Origin: Mesorhizobium sp. YC-39
Lineage (GTDB): Bacteria; Pseudomonadota; Alphaproteobacteria; Rhizobiales; Rhizobiaceae
Direction of reading: 5' to 3'
DNA: 64,000 nt
Assembly (NCBI RefSeq): GCF_025753795.1
Contig: NZ_JAOWPS010000002.1
Span: 1,310,501-1,374,500, forward strand
Below the pieces are notes generated by a model, which worked only from the letters and a program-made list of their open reading frames with translations, did no database searches and was not told the origin of the DNA. Below are positions 1 through 10,900 of this stretch, in pieces. The translations under genes were made by a program, and so were the position numbers. How positions within the stretch are numbered: the first letter of the stretch is position 1; each line of letters begins with the position of its first letter.

Positions 1-360
1 GATATCGGGATTGGGCAGGATGTCGAGAACCACTTCAGACGGCCGTGCCAGGACGACACCGAGCGGGCTCACCACGATCGGCCGGTTGATCAGGATTGGA
101 TGCGCCAGCATGAAATCGATGATCTCGTCATCGCTCCACTTCGGGTCGCCGAGCTTGAGTTCGGCGTAAGGCGTACCCTTCTCGCGCAGCAATTCGCGCG
201 GCGTCATCCCCATTGCGGCGATAAGCTCGACCAGCCGTTCTCGCGACGGCGGGTTTTTCAGATACTCGATCACCTCCGGCTCCTCGCCGGACTGTTTGAT
301 GATGGCCAACGTGTTGCGCGACGTGCCGCAGTCGGGGTTGTGGTAAATGGTAACGGTCAT
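1..360 (-). CDS. arsC: Arsenate reductase, glutaredoxin-coupled ArsC family (partial, C-terminus off the window)
   Basis: Reduces arsenate to arsenite with glutathione and glutaredoxin in the cytoplasm. Translation from the ATG at 360 gives an N-terminus TIYHNPDCGTSRN with the catalytic Cys at residue 11 and the following Arg, as in ArsC/Spx-fold reductases. A later NRPIVV segment is the family's conserved Arg region. About 120 of roughly 140 residues are visible; the rest lies beyond base 1. The start overlaps the stop of the upstream aquaporin by four bases (ATGA), so the two are probably translationally coupled. It is the last visible gene of the arsR operon; an arsH or efflux gene could follow outside the window. 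Confidence 0.93.
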   Translation of the reverse strand, partial: MTVTIYHNPDCGTSRNTLAIIKQSGEEPEVIEYLKNPPSRERLVELIAAMGMTPRELLREKGTPYAELKLGDPKWSDDEIIDFMLAHPILINRPIVVSPLGVVLARPSEVVLDILPNPDI

Positions 361-1046
361 TCGGCAGCCTTCATCTGTTCGATTGGCTTGGGTTCGGCGA
401 GCAGCCATCCTGCCAAAATCATTGCAAGCAGTGCGCCGAGAAATTCGGCGAGGATGAATCCCGGCAGGTCGACAGGACGGATGCCGGCGAAAGTATTGGA
501 GAAGGCCCGCGCGATGGCGACGGCCGGATTGGCGAAGGACGTCGATGCCGTGAACCAGTAGGCTGCGGTGATGTAGAGCCCGACCAGCCACGGAATTGCA
601 TCCAAGCGGAAGCGAAGACCCGCAAGGATGGTGAAGACCAGGCCGAAGGTGGCCACCACTTCCGCAAGCCATTGTCCGCTTCCCGTTCTGGCCGTCTCGG
701 CTACTTGCAGAATTGGCTGCTCGAACATGGCATGCGCCAGAAACGTCCCGGCAAGGCCGCCCGCGACTTGCGCCAGGAGATAGGCCAGTGCGGCGTTCGC
801 CCCTATCTCCCGCCTGAGCGCAAAGACCAGCGTCACCGCCGGATTGAAATGCGCGCCCGAGATCGGGCCGAGTATGGTGATCAGCACCACAAGGATCGCC
901 CCTGTCGGCAAGGTGTTGCCGAGCAGGGACACGGCGACGTCATCGCTCAAACGGTCCGCCATGATGCCCGAACCGACCACCGTGGCGACGAGCATCGCCG
1001 TGCCGAGCGCTTCCGCGACGATGCGACGGGATAGGTCAGCTGCCAT
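357..1046 (-). CDS. aqpS: Aquaglyceroporin AqpS, arsenite channel
   Basis: MIP-family channel of 229 residues with about six membrane segments. Both half-helix motifs are present: NPA at residues 68-70 (HFNPAVTL) and NPA at 173-175 (SFANPAVA). In rhizobial arsenic operons AqpS passes arsenite out of the cell down its gradient after arsenate reduction and replaces an ArsB or Acr3 pump. Its place between arsR/arsC and a second arsC supports that role here. It lies 5 bases after the upstream phosphatase-type arsC and overlaps the downstream arsC. A general glycerol or water channel is the alternative, but the operon argues against it. Confidence 0.9.
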   Translation of the reverse strand: MAADLSRRIVAEALGTAMLVATVVGSGIMADRLSDDVAVSLLGNTLPTGAILVVLITILGPISGAHFNPAVTLVFALRREIGANAALAYLLAQVAGGLAGTFLAHAMFEQPILQVAETARTGSGQWLAEVVATFGLVFTILAGLRFRLDAIPWLVGLYITAAYWFTASTSFANPAVAIARAFSNTFAGIRPVDLPGFILAEFLGALLAMILAGWLLAEPKPIEQMKAAE

Positions 1047-1051
1047 GATCT

Positions 1052-1558
1052 CTAGCCGGCTATCGGAAGATTGCGGCCGATTTCATCGAGCCGCTTCTGC
1101 AGGGCGAGCTTGTCGATCATGTTCATCGGCAGGCTGACGAAGATCGAAATCCGGTTGTTGAGCATGCGATAGGCTTCGGCGAAGGCCAGATGCTTTTCTG
1201 CGTCCGTGCCCTCGACGGCGGCAGGGTCGGGCACGCCCCAATGCGCCGTCATCGGCTGGCCCGGCCAGATCGGGCAGGATTCATTGGCCGCGTTGTCGCA
1301 GACCGTGAAAACGAAATTCATTTCAGGCGCGCCGGGAACCGCGAATTCCTGCCAGTCTTTCGAACGGGCGAAGGACGTATCGTGGTTGAGGGTTTTCAAA
1401 AGCTGGAGCGTATAGGGATGGACCGCCCCCTTCGGGTGCGAACCGGCCGAATAAGCCTTGAACTTGCCGGCTCCGACACGGTTTAGAATGGCCTCGGCGA
1501 GGATCGAGCGAGCCGAATTGCCGGTGCAAAGGAAAAGAACATTATATGTTTCGCTCAC
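1052..1558 (-). CDS. arsC: Low-molecular-weight tyrosine-phosphatase-type arsenate reductase
   Basis: 168-residue cytoplasmic protein of the LMW-PTP/ArsC superfamily. The phosphate-loop signature CX5R is complete at residues 11-17 (CTGNSAR), directly after a hydrophobic first strand. These enzymes reduce arsenate using thioredoxin or glutathione. The start is a GTG at 1558, preceded at 8 bases by GGGAGG. Sitting between arsR and aqpS, it gives this operon a second arsenate reductase of a fold unrelated to the glutaredoxin-type one at the operon's end. A plain protein tyrosine phosphatase is unlikely given the neighbours. Confidence 0.88.
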   Translation of the reverse strand: MSETYNVLFLCTGNSARSILAEAILNRVGAGKFKAYSAGSHPKGAVHPYTLQLLKTLNHDTSFARSKDWQEFAVPGAPEMNFVFTVCDNAANESCPIWPGQPMTAHWGVPDPAAVEGTDAEKHLAFAEAYRMLNNRISIFVSLPMNMIDKLALQKRLDEIGRNLPIAG

Positions 1559-1574
1559 GGTTCATGCCTCCCTT

Positions 1575-1907
1575 CTAACATTTGCAAGTTACAGCCTGGA
1601 TGGCGGGCTGACAGAGTTCCGGCGCGCCGTTGCAGCAATCCTCCATGAGATAGGCAAGCAGATCGCGAAAGCCGGTCATGTCGGCGACATAGCGGATCGT
1701 TCGGCCCTCACGCTCGGCGCGAACGAGCCCGGCATGGTCAAGAACCTTGAGATGCGCCGACATGGTGTTCTGCACCGTACCCAGGCGCGCGGCGACCTCG
1801 CCGGCCGGCACACCGTCTGCGCCCGCCCGGACCAGCAAGCGAAAGACTTCGAGCCTGGTGTCCTGGCCAAGTGCTGCCAATGCACGGAGAGCGGCGTTCT
1901 TATCCAT
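1575..1907 (-). CDS. arsR: ArsR-family metalloregulatory repressor
   Basis: 110-residue winged-helix repressor that leaves the operator when As(III) binds. The HTH region is at about residues 34-63 (GEVAARLGTVQNTMSAHLKVL). Candidate arsenite ligands are clustered at the C-terminus: Cys91, Cys92, Cys99, Cys108 and Cys110, instead of the classical ELCVCDL helix. I chose ATG 1907 because homology begins there; a much longer in-frame extension upstream has no family character. No clear Shine-Dalgarno precedes this ATG, so the message may be leaderless. The first gene of the arsR-arsC-aqpS-arsC operon, and probably autoregulated through the palindrome overlapping its start. Confidence 0.9.
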   Translation of the reverse strand: MDKNAALRALAALGQDTRLEVFRLLVRAGADGVPAGEVAARLGTVQNTMSAHLKVLDHAGLVRAEREGRTIRYVADMTGFRDLLAYLMEDCCNGAPELCQPAIQAVTCKC

Positions 1908-1919
1908 ATATCTATGAAT
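1902..1919. promoter_or_regulatory. Candidate ArsR operator overlapping the arsR start
   Basis: Imperfect inverted repeat ATCCATA-TATC-TATGAAT (7-base arms, one mismatch) covering the arsR start codon. AT-rich palindromes of this kind are typical ArsR/SmtB sites. Assignment is inferred from position only. Confidence 0.4.
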
Positions 1920-2034
1920 CCAGATGCAAGGATGTTTAGGGAAAACATATGACAATTGGATGACGACATGCAAGCGACCCCCGATCCAGATATCCGATTT
2001 CGTCGATTTCCTCTCCGTGATGAATGGAGCGGCC

Positions 2035-3519
2035 TCAGGGTTTCGACGCCAGCCGCGGGCCGGTCTTGGTGTCGACCACCTCCGGCTTGCTCGCATCGAT
2101 CATACCGTCCCAGCCGCCGCCGAGCGCCTTGTTGAGGGCGATGTAGTCGGTGGCGATGGCAATGCGGCTTTGCAGCAGATCGTCCTCGGCCGAGTAGAGC
2201 GACCGCTGGGCGTCGAGCACATCGAGGAGGCTGGTCTCGCCAGCCTTGAAGAGCGTGCTTTCCAGGCGCACCGCCTCGCCATAGGATTTCGCGGAAGAGG
2301 CAAGCCTGCCGTTCTTGATGCGCTCCTGGCGCAGCGAAATGATCGCGTTTTCCACATCCTCGAGCGCTGTCAGCACCGACGATCTGTAAGCGATGAAATA
2401 CTGGTCGCGCTGGGCTTTGGCGACCTCGACGGCGGCCTTCAACTGGCCGGCGTTGAAGACCGGCACGCTGAGCGTTGGCCCGAAAGACCAGCCGATCGAG
2501 GAGTTCTTGCCGAGGTCGCCGAGTTTGAGCGCGGATGTGTCGATGTCTCCGGTGAGACTGACGCTGGGATAGCGGGCCGCCTCCGCCTGGCCGATCTTGG
2601 CGGTGTATTGCGCGTATTGCCGCTCAGCCATGCGCACATCGGGGCGGGCAAGCAGAATGTCGGACGGAATCCCGGTCGGGATAGGCAGACGCGGCGCCGG
2701 TATCGGCGCGCCGTGCTTCAGCCGCTCGTTCAGGGCGGCGGGCGGTCGGCCGGTGAGCACCGAAAGGCGGTGTACCGCTTCGGCATAGCCTGCTTCCAGC
2801 GTCGGGATATCGGCTTCGGTGCTGCTTGCCTGGCCCATGGCTTTCGCGACATCCGCTGCCGTCGCAGTGCCGGCCTTCGCCATGGCCCGGGTGAGTGCGG
2901 CGGTTTGATTTTGCGAGGCGGCTGCGCGCCGGGCGAGTTGGATACGCGCCTGATAGCCACGCGCCTGGGTGTAATAGGATGCAACATCGCCGACCAGTGT
3001 CAGCAGGGTCGAGCGCAGCTCCTCCGCGGAAGCATCCAGCCTGTAGCGGGCGGCCTCTACGCTTCTATGATTGGCGCCGAACAGGTCGAGTTCCCAACTG
3101 GCGTCGAAACCCGCCTGGTATTCGCTGTAGGTAGCGCTGGTGCCTGACGTAGTCGCCGCCGACTTGCTGCGGGCGGCGGAGCCGGAGCCATCGACCGACG
3201 GCAGCAATGTGCCGAGGCTCTGGCGATAGCTGGCGCGCGCCTCGCGGATCCTGGCCTTGGCGGTGGCGACATCGAGATTACTGGAAACCGCCTGCTCGAC
3301 AAGCGCGTTCAACTCCGGATCGCGCAGGCGCTGCCACCATTTCGACAGTTGCGCCGGTTGAGCGGATTTTGCCGGCTTCTGGCCGCTCCAGTTTGCCGGC
3401 ATCGGCAGGATCGGTGTTTGATAATCCGGACCGACGACGCATCCCGAGAGCAGGGCGGCGGTGAAAATAGGCACAATCGTCCGCCTCGCGGCCCACGAGC
3501 CACGTTCAAAACCTGTCAT
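2035..3519 (-). CDS. RND efflux outer membrane lipoprotein, NodT/OprM family
   Basis: 494-residue outer membrane factor of the TolC fold. It forms the outer duct of a tripartite RND pump. The N-terminus has a signal peptide ending in a lipobox (LLSGC, Cys near residue 27) followed by VVGPDYQTP, the hallmark start of NodT-family lipoproteins. Two repeats rich in Ala, Gln and coiled-coil heptads follow, as in OprM. It is the last gene of the efflux operon, 11 bases after the RND gene, and is the only outer membrane component here, so it probably serves both pumps. Confidence 0.93.
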   Translation of the reverse strand: MTGFERGSWAARRTIVPIFTAALLSGCVVGPDYQTPILPMPANWSGQKPAKSAQPAQLSKWWQRLRDPELNALVEQAVSSNLDVATAKARIREARASYRQSLGTLLPSVDGSGSAARSKSAATTSGTSATYSEYQAGFDASWELDLFGANHRSVEAARYRLDASAEELRSTLLTLVGDVASYYTQARGYQARIQLARRAAASQNQTAALTRAMAKAGTATAADVAKAMGQASSTEADIPTLEAGYAEAVHRLSVLTGRPPAALNERLKHGAPIPAPRLPIPTGIPSDILLARPDVRMAERQYAQYTAKIGQAEAARYPSVSLTGDIDTSALKLGDLGKNSSIGWSFGPTLSVPVFNAGQLKAAVEVAKAQRDQYFIAYRSSVLTALEDVENAIISLRQERIKNGRLASSAKSYGEAVRLESTLFKAGETSLLDVLDAQRSLYSAEDDLLQSRIAIATDYIALNKALGGGWDGMIDASKPEVVDTKTGPRLASKP

Positions 3520-3530
3520 GGAAAGAACCC

Positions 3531-6500
3531 TTATTGCTGGTTGGCTGTTGCTGGCGTCTCGCCCGTATCCTGCCCAGTATCCTTGACTGCCTTGCCCCTA
3601 AAGATGCGCCGCACCGTGACGAACAGCAGCGGCACCAGGAACACGCCAATCACCGTCGCCGCGATCATGCCGCCCATGACGCCGATGCCGACGGAGTTCT
3701 GCGCCCCCGAGCCGGCGCCGCTGGCGATGGCGAGCGGCGTGACGCCGAGGATGAAGGCCAGCGACGTCATCAGGATCGGTCGCAGCCGTTGTCGCGCAGC
3801 CTCCAGCGTCGCCTCGACGAGACCCATGCCGGCGGTCTGCCGCTCGATGGCAAACTCGACGATGAGGATGGCGTTCTTGGCGGCGAGGCCGATCGTGGTC
3901 AGCAGCCCGACCTTGAAATAGACGTCGTTGGTCTGGCCGAACAGGCTCGCCGCCAAGAGCGCACCGAAGATGCCGATCGGCACCGACAGCATGACCGCGA
4001 AAGGGATCGACCAGCTTTCATAGAGCGCGGCCAGGCACAGGAACACGACCAGCGCCGAAATCGCATAGAGCGACAGCGCCTGATTGCCGGAAAGCCGCTC
4101 CTGATGCGACAGCCCGGTCCATTCGTGGGAATATCCTGCGGGAAGCTGCGCCACCAGCCTGTCGATCTCGTCCATCGCAGCACCTGAACTCACGCCAGTG
4201 GCCGCAGCGCCCTGGATCTCCACCGCCGCCGAACCATTGTAGCGTTCGAGCCTGGGCGAGCCGAATGTCCAGTGGCTGGAGGCGAAGGCAGAGAACGGCA
4301 CCATGGCGCCGTTGGAATTGCGGACCCGCCATTTGTCCAGGTCTTCCGGCTGCATGCGGAAGTTCGGGTCCGACTGCAGATAGACCGGCTTCACCCGTCC
4401 GCGATCGATGAAGTCGTTGACGTAGTCGCTGCCCCAGGCAGTGGAAAGCGTGTTGTTGATGTCGGCGAGGCTGACGCCCAGCGCGCTCGCCTTTTCCTCG
4501 TCGATATCCACCGAAAATTGCGGCTGGTCTTCCTGGCCGTTGGGGCGAGTATTGGCGAGCAGCTTGCTCTGCCCGGCCAAGGCCAGAAGCTGGTTGCGCG
4601 TCTGGATCAGCGCGTCATGGCCGGCGCCGTTGACGTCCTGCAGGTAGAAGTCGAAGCCGTTGGTGTTGCCGAAACCCTGGATGGCGGGAGGGGCAAGCGC
4701 GAAGACCTGGGCATCCCTGATCTTGGAAAAAGCGCCCATCGCCCGGCCGGCGACAGCTTGCGCCGCCAAGGCCGGCGATTTGCGATGGCTGAAATCCTTC
4801 AGTGGCACGAACGCAATACCGACATTCTGCCCGGCGCCGCCAAAGCCGAAGCCCGAGGCGGTGAAGACCCCTTCGACCGCGTCCTTTTCGTCCTTGAGAT
4901 AGTGGTCGGTCACTTGGGCCAGCACGCGCTCGGTCCGGTCCTGCGTCGCGCCGACCGGCAATTGCACGCTGGTGATCAGGATGCCCTGGTCCTCTTCCGG
5001 CAGGAACGAACTCGGCAACCGGGCAAACATCCAGCCCATGGCGATGACGATGGCCAGGAACACGACGAGGAAGCGCTTGCCCCGGTTGATGATGCCATGC
5101 GAGCCGTCGCGATAGGCTGTTGTGCCGCGGTCGAAGACCCGGTTGAACCAGCCGAACGGACCCTTCTGCGTCGCATGGTCCTTGGGTGGCCGCAGGATGG
5201 TGGCGCAAAGCGCCGGCGTCAGCACAAGTGCTACCAGCACCGACAGCACCATCGCCGAGACGATAGTGACCGAGAATTGCCGGTAGATGATACCGGTCGA
5301 GCCGCCGAAGAACGCCATCGGCACGAACACCGCCGACAGCACGGTGGCGATGCCGACCAGCGCACCGGTGATTTCGTTCATCGACTTGCGCGTCGCCTCC
5401 TTGGGCGGCAGGCCCTCCTCCTGCATCACGCGCTCGACATTCTCGACGACGACGATGGCGTCGTCGACGAGCAGGCCGATGGCCAGCACCATGGCGAACA
5501 TGGTCAGCGTGTTGACCGAATAGCCGAAGAGCGACAGCACGCCGAACGTGCCGAGCAGCACAACCGGCACGGCGATCGTTGGAATGATGGTCGCGCGCAG
5601 GTTCTGCAGGAAGACGAACATCACCAGGAACACCAGCACGATCGCCTCGGCCAGCGTCTTGACCACCTCCTCGATCGACAGCCGCACGAAGGGCGAGGTG
5701 TCGTAGGGATAGACGACCTCGACGCCTTGCGGGAAGGTCGAGCTCAGCCGGTTGATCGTCGTGCGCACCGCCTCGGCGGTATTGATGGCGTTGGCGCCGG
5801 TCGCCAGGTTGACGGCGACACCAGCTGCCGGCTTGCCGTTGTAGTTGGCTTGAGTCGTATAGCTTTCGGCGCCGAGTTCGACAGTCGCGACATCGTTGAG
5901 GCGAACCAGCGAGCCGTCCGTCTGGCTCTTCAGGATGATGTTGCGAAACTGTTCGGCGGTTTGCAGCCGGCTCTTGGCGGTCACCGTGGCATTGAGCTGC
6001 TGGCCCTTGCGCGCCGGCAGGCCGCCGAGCTGGCCTGCTGAAACCTGCGTGTTCTGCGCTTCGATCGCCGAGGCGATGTCGCTCGGCATCAGGGCATATT
6101 TGGCGAGCTGGTCCGGGTCGAGCCAGATGCGCATGGCATAGCCGGAGCCGAAAAGCTGCGTCGAGCCGACACCCTCGACGCGCTTCAGCGTGTCGTTGAT
6201 GGTAGAGTCGACATAGTCGGCGAGATCGGTCGAGTTCATCTTGCCGTCGCTGGAGACGAAGCCGATGACCATCAGGAAGCCGGTCGAGGATTTGGAGACG
6301 GTGATGCCGTTGCTCTGCACCACCTGCGGCAGTTGCGACTGCACCAGTTGCAGCTTGTTTTGCGTCTGCACCTGGGCGGTGTCGGGATCGGCGGCCGTGG
6401 TGAAGGTCAGCGTTATCGAGGCTGAACCGGTCGAGGTCGACGTCGCCGTCATATAGTCGAGATTGTCGATGCCGGTCATGCCTTGCTCGATGACCTTGGT

Positions 6501-6683
6501 CACCGAATTTTCCACCGTCTGGGCGTCGGCGCCCGGATAGGTCGCGCTGATGTTGACCGTGGTCGGCGCAATCTGCGGGTATTGCGAGATCGGCAGCGAG
6601 GTGAGCGCGAGCAGGCCGCCCAGCATGATCACGATGGCGATCACCCAGGCAAAGATCGGCCGGTTGATGAAAAACGCGGACAT
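3531..6683 (-). CDS. RND multidrug efflux permease, AcrB/MexB (HAE1) type
   Basis: 1050-residue inner membrane proton antiporter. It has the classical opening [14 protein letters not shown], the TM4 proton-relay pair in [13 protein letters not shown] (about residues 402-414), and the large periplasmic porter loops after TM1 and TM7. The motif [14 protein letters not shown] and the terminal TM block ([22 protein letters not shown]) are typical of AcrB, MexB and BepE. It exports hydrophobic drugs, bile salts or plant phenolics with a periplasmic adaptor and the NodT-type channel. The adaptor gene lies 8 bases upstream and the outer membrane factor 11 bases downstream. Confidence 0.95.
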   Translation of the reverse strand: MSAFFINRPIFAWVIAIVIMLGGLLALTSLPISQYPQIAPTTVNISATYPGADAQTVENSVTKVIEQGMTGIDNLDYMTATSTSTGSASITLTFTTAADPDTAQVQTQNKLQLVQSQLPQVVQSNGITVSKSSTGFLMVIGFVSSDGKMNSTDLADYVDSTINDTLKRVEGVGSTQLFGSGYAMRIWLDPDQLAKYALMPSDIASAIEAQNTQVSAGQLGGLPARKGQQLNATVTAKSRLQTAEQFRNIILKSQTDGSLVRLNDVATVELGAESYTTQANYNGKPAAGVAVNLATGANAINTAEAVRTTINRLSSTFPQGVEVVYPYDTSPFVRLSIEEVVKTLAEAIVLVFLVMFVFLQNLRATIIPTIAVPVVLLGTFGVLSLFGYSVNTLTMFAMVLAIGLLVDDAIVVVENVERVMQEEGLPPKEATRKSMNEITGALVGIATVLSAVFVPMAFFGGSTGIIYRQFSVTIVSAMVLSVLVALVLTPALCATILRPPKDHATQKGPFGWFNRVFDRGTTAYRDGSHGIINRGKRFLVVFLAIVIAMGWMFARLPSSFLPEEDQGILITSVQLPVGATQDRTERVLAQVTDHYLKDEKDAVEGVFTASGFGFGGAGQNVGIAFVPLKDFSHRKSPALAAQAVAGRAMGAFSKIRDAQVFALAPPAIQGFGNTNGFDFYLQDVNGAGHDALIQTRNQLLALAGQSKLLANTRPNGQEDQPQFSVDIDEEKASALGVSLADINNTLSTAWGSDYVNDFIDRGRVKPVYLQSDPNFRMQPEDLDKWRVRNSNGAMVPFSAFASSHWTFGSPRLERYNGSAAVEIQGAAATGVSSGAAMDEIDRLVAQLPAGYSHEWTGLSHQERLSGNQALSLYAISALVVFLCLAALYESWSIPFAVMLSVPIGIFGALLAASLFGQTNDVYFKVGLLTTIGLAAKNAILIVEFAIERQTAGMGLVEATLEAARQRLRPILMTSLAFILGVTPLAIASGAGSGAQNSVGIGVMGGMIAATVIGVFLVPLLFVTVRRIFRGKAVKDTGQDTGETPATANQQ

Positions 6684-6691
6684 GATGTGCC

Positions 6692-7972
6692 TCAGTTGTT
6701 GCTTGAGGCGCCTTGCGCCGGTTTCTGGCCGCTATCGGCTGCTTGCAAGGGAGCGGGCGCGGCCGAGGATTGACGCTCCTCGATCTCGCCGGTCGCTTCG
6801 TCGATCGTCACTTCGACACCCGTTGCATCGCCGCCGGCGCGCACGAGCTGCATGCCCTCGACGATGACGCGGTCGCCGTCGCCGACGCCTGAATCCACCA
6901 GCCAGTTGTTGCCGACGCTGTTGCGCACGGCGAGAACGCGCGTCTCGACCTTGCCCTCGGCATTGATGACCATTGCCGTCGCCTCGCCCTTGGTGTTGCG
7001 GCTGACGCCGCGCTGCGGCACCAGGAAACTGTTCGGGGCGACGCCCTCCTCGACCAGCGCCCGCACATACATGCCGGGCAGAAGCAGGCGGTCCGGATTG
7101 GGGAACTCGGCTCTCAGCGCGAAAGTGCCGGTCGTCTGGTCGACATTGGCGCCAGAGAATTCCAGCTTGCCGGTCTGCGCATAGATGGTGCCGTTGTCGA
7201 GCTTCAGCTTGACGCTGACATTGGGGCCGCTGAACTTCAGCCGCCCTTCCGAAATGGCCTGGCGCAGATTGAGCAGATTGGTACTCGACTGCGTGACATC
7301 GACATTGATCGGATCGAGCGCACGGATGGTGGTCAGCACCGTATCCTGGTTGGCGGTGACCAGGGCTCCGGGGGTCAGCGTGGATTTGTCGATGCGGCCG
7401 GCGATCGGCGCGGTGATCGAGGTGCGGTCGAGACTGATGCGCGCGGTCTCGACGCTGGCCTTGGCCGACGCCACATCCGCCTGGGCCTGTGCAAGTGTGG
7501 CGGCGGCATCGTCATAATCCTGTTTCGAGACCACGTTCTGCTTCAGCAATCCGGCATAGCGGTCGAACTTGGCCTGCGCGGAAGGCAAGGCGGCCTCCGC
7601 CTTCTGCCGGGCCGCGACGGCGCTGTCATAGTCCGCTTTGTAGCTTGCCGGATCGATGAGGTAGAGCGGCTGCCCCGCCACCACTTCGCTGCCCTCCTTG
7701 AACAGCCGCTGCTGGATGATGCCATTCACCTGCGGCCGGACCTCGGCAATCAGCGAAGCCGAGGTGCGCCCCGGCAATTCGGCGGTGATCGCCACCGATT
7801 GCGGATGCAAGGTGACGACGCCGACCTCGGGTTTGCCGACACCGCCCATACCTGCAGGGGCGTTGCTTTGCTCCTGCGAGCAGGCAGCCAGAAGAAGCGC
7901 CGCGCACAGCATTCCGGCCCAGGGCGCGATCCGGCGTAGCGGCAGCGGAGACTGACTAGACTGGATGCGCAT
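6692..7972 (-). CDS. RND periplasmic adaptor lipoprotein, AcrA/MexA type
   Basis: About 426-residue membrane fusion protein that bridges the RND pump and the outer membrane channel. From ATG 7972 (MRIQSSQ) a signal peptide leads to a lipobox LLAAC; then come a split biotinyl/lipoyl domain ([20 protein letters not shown], then [11 protein letters not shown]), a long Ala/Gln coiled coil and a C-terminal beta-barrel ending in an acidic, disordered tail. An upstream in-frame start would run through the preceding RND gene. With ATG 7972 the overlap with that gene is 17 bases. It most likely partners the AcrB-like pump immediately downstream. Confidence 0.92.
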   Translation of the reverse strand: MRIQSSQSPLPLRRIAPWAGMLCAALLLAACSQEQSNAPAGMGGVGKPEVGVVTLHPQSVAITAELPGRTSASLIAEVRPQVNGIIQQRLFKEGSEVVAGQPLYLIDPASYKADYDSAVAARQKAEAALPSAQAKFDRYAGLLKQNVVSKQDYDDAAATLAQAQADVASAKASVETARISLDRTSITAPIAGRIDKSTLTPGALVTANQDTVLTTIRALDPINVDVTQSSTNLLNLRQAISEGRLKFSGPNVSVKLKLDNGTIYAQTGKLEFSGANVDQTTGTFALRAEFPNPDRLLLPGMYVRALVEEGVAPNSFLVPQRGVSRNTKGEATAMVINAEGKVETRVLAVRNSVGNNWLVDSGVGDGDRVIVEGMQLVRAGGDATGVEVTIDEATGEIEERQSSAAPAPLQAADSGQKPAQGASSNN

Positions 7973-10900
7973 GGCCTGGATCTTTCCCTGAAATTGCGGT
8001 CGCCGCCTGGCTGTCGGCATCGGATCGTTCCACCAGGAGCCGAGACAGATGCCGGCCGAGAAAGTGCTGGATATCGTCCATGAAGGTGTAGACGACCGGC
8101 ACGTAGACGAGGCTGAGCAGGGTCGACGAGATGAGCCCGCCGATTACGGCGATGGCCATCGGCGCGCGCGTCTCGGCATCGGCGCCGATGCCGAGTGCGA
8201 TCGGCAGCATGCCGGCGCCCATGGCGATCGATGTCATGACGATCGGCCGCGCCCGCTTGCGGGCGGCGTCGAGCAGTGCCTCGAAACGGCTCATGCCGCG
8301 TTCCTTCTGCGCCACCAGAGCATACTCCACGAGCAGGATCGAGTTTTTGGCCGCGATGCCCATCAGCATCAGTATGCCGATGAGCGGCGATAAGCCAAGC
8401 GCCTTGCCGGTGATCAGCATGAAGCCGAGCGCACCGCCCACCGACAGCGGCAGCGCCACCAGGATCGTCACCGGCTGCACGAAGCCGCGGAACAGAAGCA
8501 CCAGTGTCAGATACATCAGCACGATGCCGGCGGCGATCGCCATGGCAAATCCGCTGAACAGTTCCTGCATGCGGGCGGCGTCGCCCCGCGCCAGTTCGTG
8601 CACGCCCGCCGGCAGATTTTGCATGGCCGGCAAATCGCGGATCGCCGTAGTCGCCTCGCCGAGCGTGATGCGGGAAAGATCAGCCTCTATCGTGGCGCTG
8701 CGGCTGCGATCCACCCGCGTGATGCTGTTGGGGCCTGCGCTGAAGCTGATGTCGGCGATCGCGGCAAGCGGTACGGTGCCCTTGCTGCCGGTCAGCGGCA
8801 GGATGGCAAGCTTTGCGGGATCGTCGATCGCGCCATCGGGCAAGGTCACCACGATCGACACCTGGCGGTCGCCGAGATTGAATTTCGGCAGGCTGGTGTC
8901 GGTGTCGCCGACGGTGGCGATCTTCACCGTCTGGGCGATCTCGGTCGGAGTAATGCCGAGCTCGGCCGCCCTGGCGCTGTCGGGGCGCACGATCAGCTCC
9001 GGCTTTGTAGTCGCAGCCGTCGAGGTCGGATTGCTGAGGCCGGGAACCGACTTCATCTGGTCGATCAGCGCATCGCTGGTCTGCTGCAGCGCATCGCCAT
9101 TGTCGCCGACCAGCGTGATCGACACCTTGGCGCCCGAAAAGCCGTCGGCGCCGAACTGGATACGGGCACCGGGAATGTCGTTGAGCTTCGGTGAGGCGTC
9201 GGCCTCAAATTCCTGCTGGCTGACCATTCGCTCGTCGCGCGGCTTCAGATTGACGGTGACATTGGCGCTGCGCACTTCGGCCGAGGTCGATCCGCGATTC
9301 GGGCCGCCGCCCGACTCGGCCGCCGTGCCAATCGTGGCGAAGACGCTGTCGACCGCCGGTTCGCCCTCGAGGCGTTTGGTGATGTCCTTGACCACGGCCG
9401 TCGTCTGCTCGATCGTCGATCCCGGCTGCAGCTCGACCGAGATCATCGAGCGGCCGCGATCGGTCGCCGCCATGAATTCGGTCGGCAGCTGCGCCGCCAG
9501 CGCCATCGAGCCGGCAAAGAAGGCGATGCCGGCCAAAAGCGTGATCCAGCGATGGTCGAGCGCCTTGCGCAGCAGCCACAGATAGGTCGGCACCCAGGCC
9601 GGCGTGTCCTCTTCGCTGTGGCCGCCGGCGCGCACGAGGTAGGCGCCCATCAGCGGGGTCAGCATGCGCGCCACCAGGAGCGAGAATAGCACCGACACGC
9701 ACACCGCGACCGCGAACGAGAAGAAGAATTTTCCGGGAATGCCCGGCATGAAGGCCACCGGCAGGAAGACGGCGACGATGGTGGCGGTGGTCGCCACCAC
9801 GGCGAGCCCGATCTCGTCGGCAGCCTCGATCGCCGCCTGATAGGCGCTGACGCCGGTCTGTCGCATATGGCGCACGATGTTCTCGATCTCGACGATGGCG
9901 TCGTCCACGAGGATGCCGACCACCAGCGACAGCGCAAGCAAGGTGATATTGTTGAGCGAGATGTCGAACGCCGCCATCACCGCGAAGGTCGGGATCAGCG
10001 ACAGCGGCATGGCGACCGCCGACACCAGCGTCGCCCTGATGTCGCGCAGGAACAGCCAGACGACGCCAATGGCCAGCAGCGCGCCGAGCCACAGCGCCTC
10101 GAACGCCGCATCGTAACTTTCCCTTACGAAGCCGGAAGACGAGGTGACCTCGGTAAATGTCGCCGCTGTTGTCTTCGAACCCATCTCCGCGATTGCGGCG
10201 CGCGCGGCCTTGACCACGTCGATTTCGCTCGAGCCGACGGACCTGTAGATATTGAAAGCGACGACCTCCCTGCCATCGAGATAGGCGGCCTGCCGTGGCT
10301 TTTCCCAGCTGTCGACGACTTTGCCGAGGTCGGAGAGCTTGACGTCGCCGGCCTTCGAAAACGCAACGCGTGTATCTGCCAGTGCCTCGACAGTGGTAAC
10401 GCTGCCCAGCGTGCGCACCGACTGCTCCTGGCTGCCGATGGTGGTGCGGCCGCCCGGCTGGTTGACGTTGATGGCAGCGAGCGTCTGGCTGACATCGCCG
10501 GCGCTGATCCCGAGCGCGGCGAGGCGGTCGGGATCGAGCTCGACACGGATGACCCGGTCGACGCCGCCCGAACGGGTGATCTTGGACACGCCGCCGACGC
10601 CGAGCATCGCCTTGGCGACATCGTTGTCGATATACCAGCTCAACGCATCGGGCGACATGGTTGGCGCCTCGACCACATAGGTCAGCACCGAATTGCCCGT
10701 CGCATTGACCTTCGCCACGACCGGCGCCTGGGCGGCCGCCGGCAGGCTGGCCTGCACGCCGGAAACCGCATTGCGCACATCGTTGGTGGCCGTCTCGGGG
10801 TCGGTGTCGAGCGTGAACTCGACCGTGGTAACCGAGGACCCTTCACTGAGCGAGGTCGAGACGTCATCGACGCCGTCCAGGCTCGCCACGGCGTTCTCGA

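Noticed and set aside
1924..3147. Open frame of 407 codons antisense to the NodT-type gene
   Set aside because: No recognised motif, no ribosome site, and complete overlap with a certain gene.
4272..6041. Open frame of 589 codons on the plus strand, antisense to the AcrB-like pump
   Set aside because: Arg/His/Asp-rich translation without domains, typical shadow of a GC-rich gene in the opposite strand.
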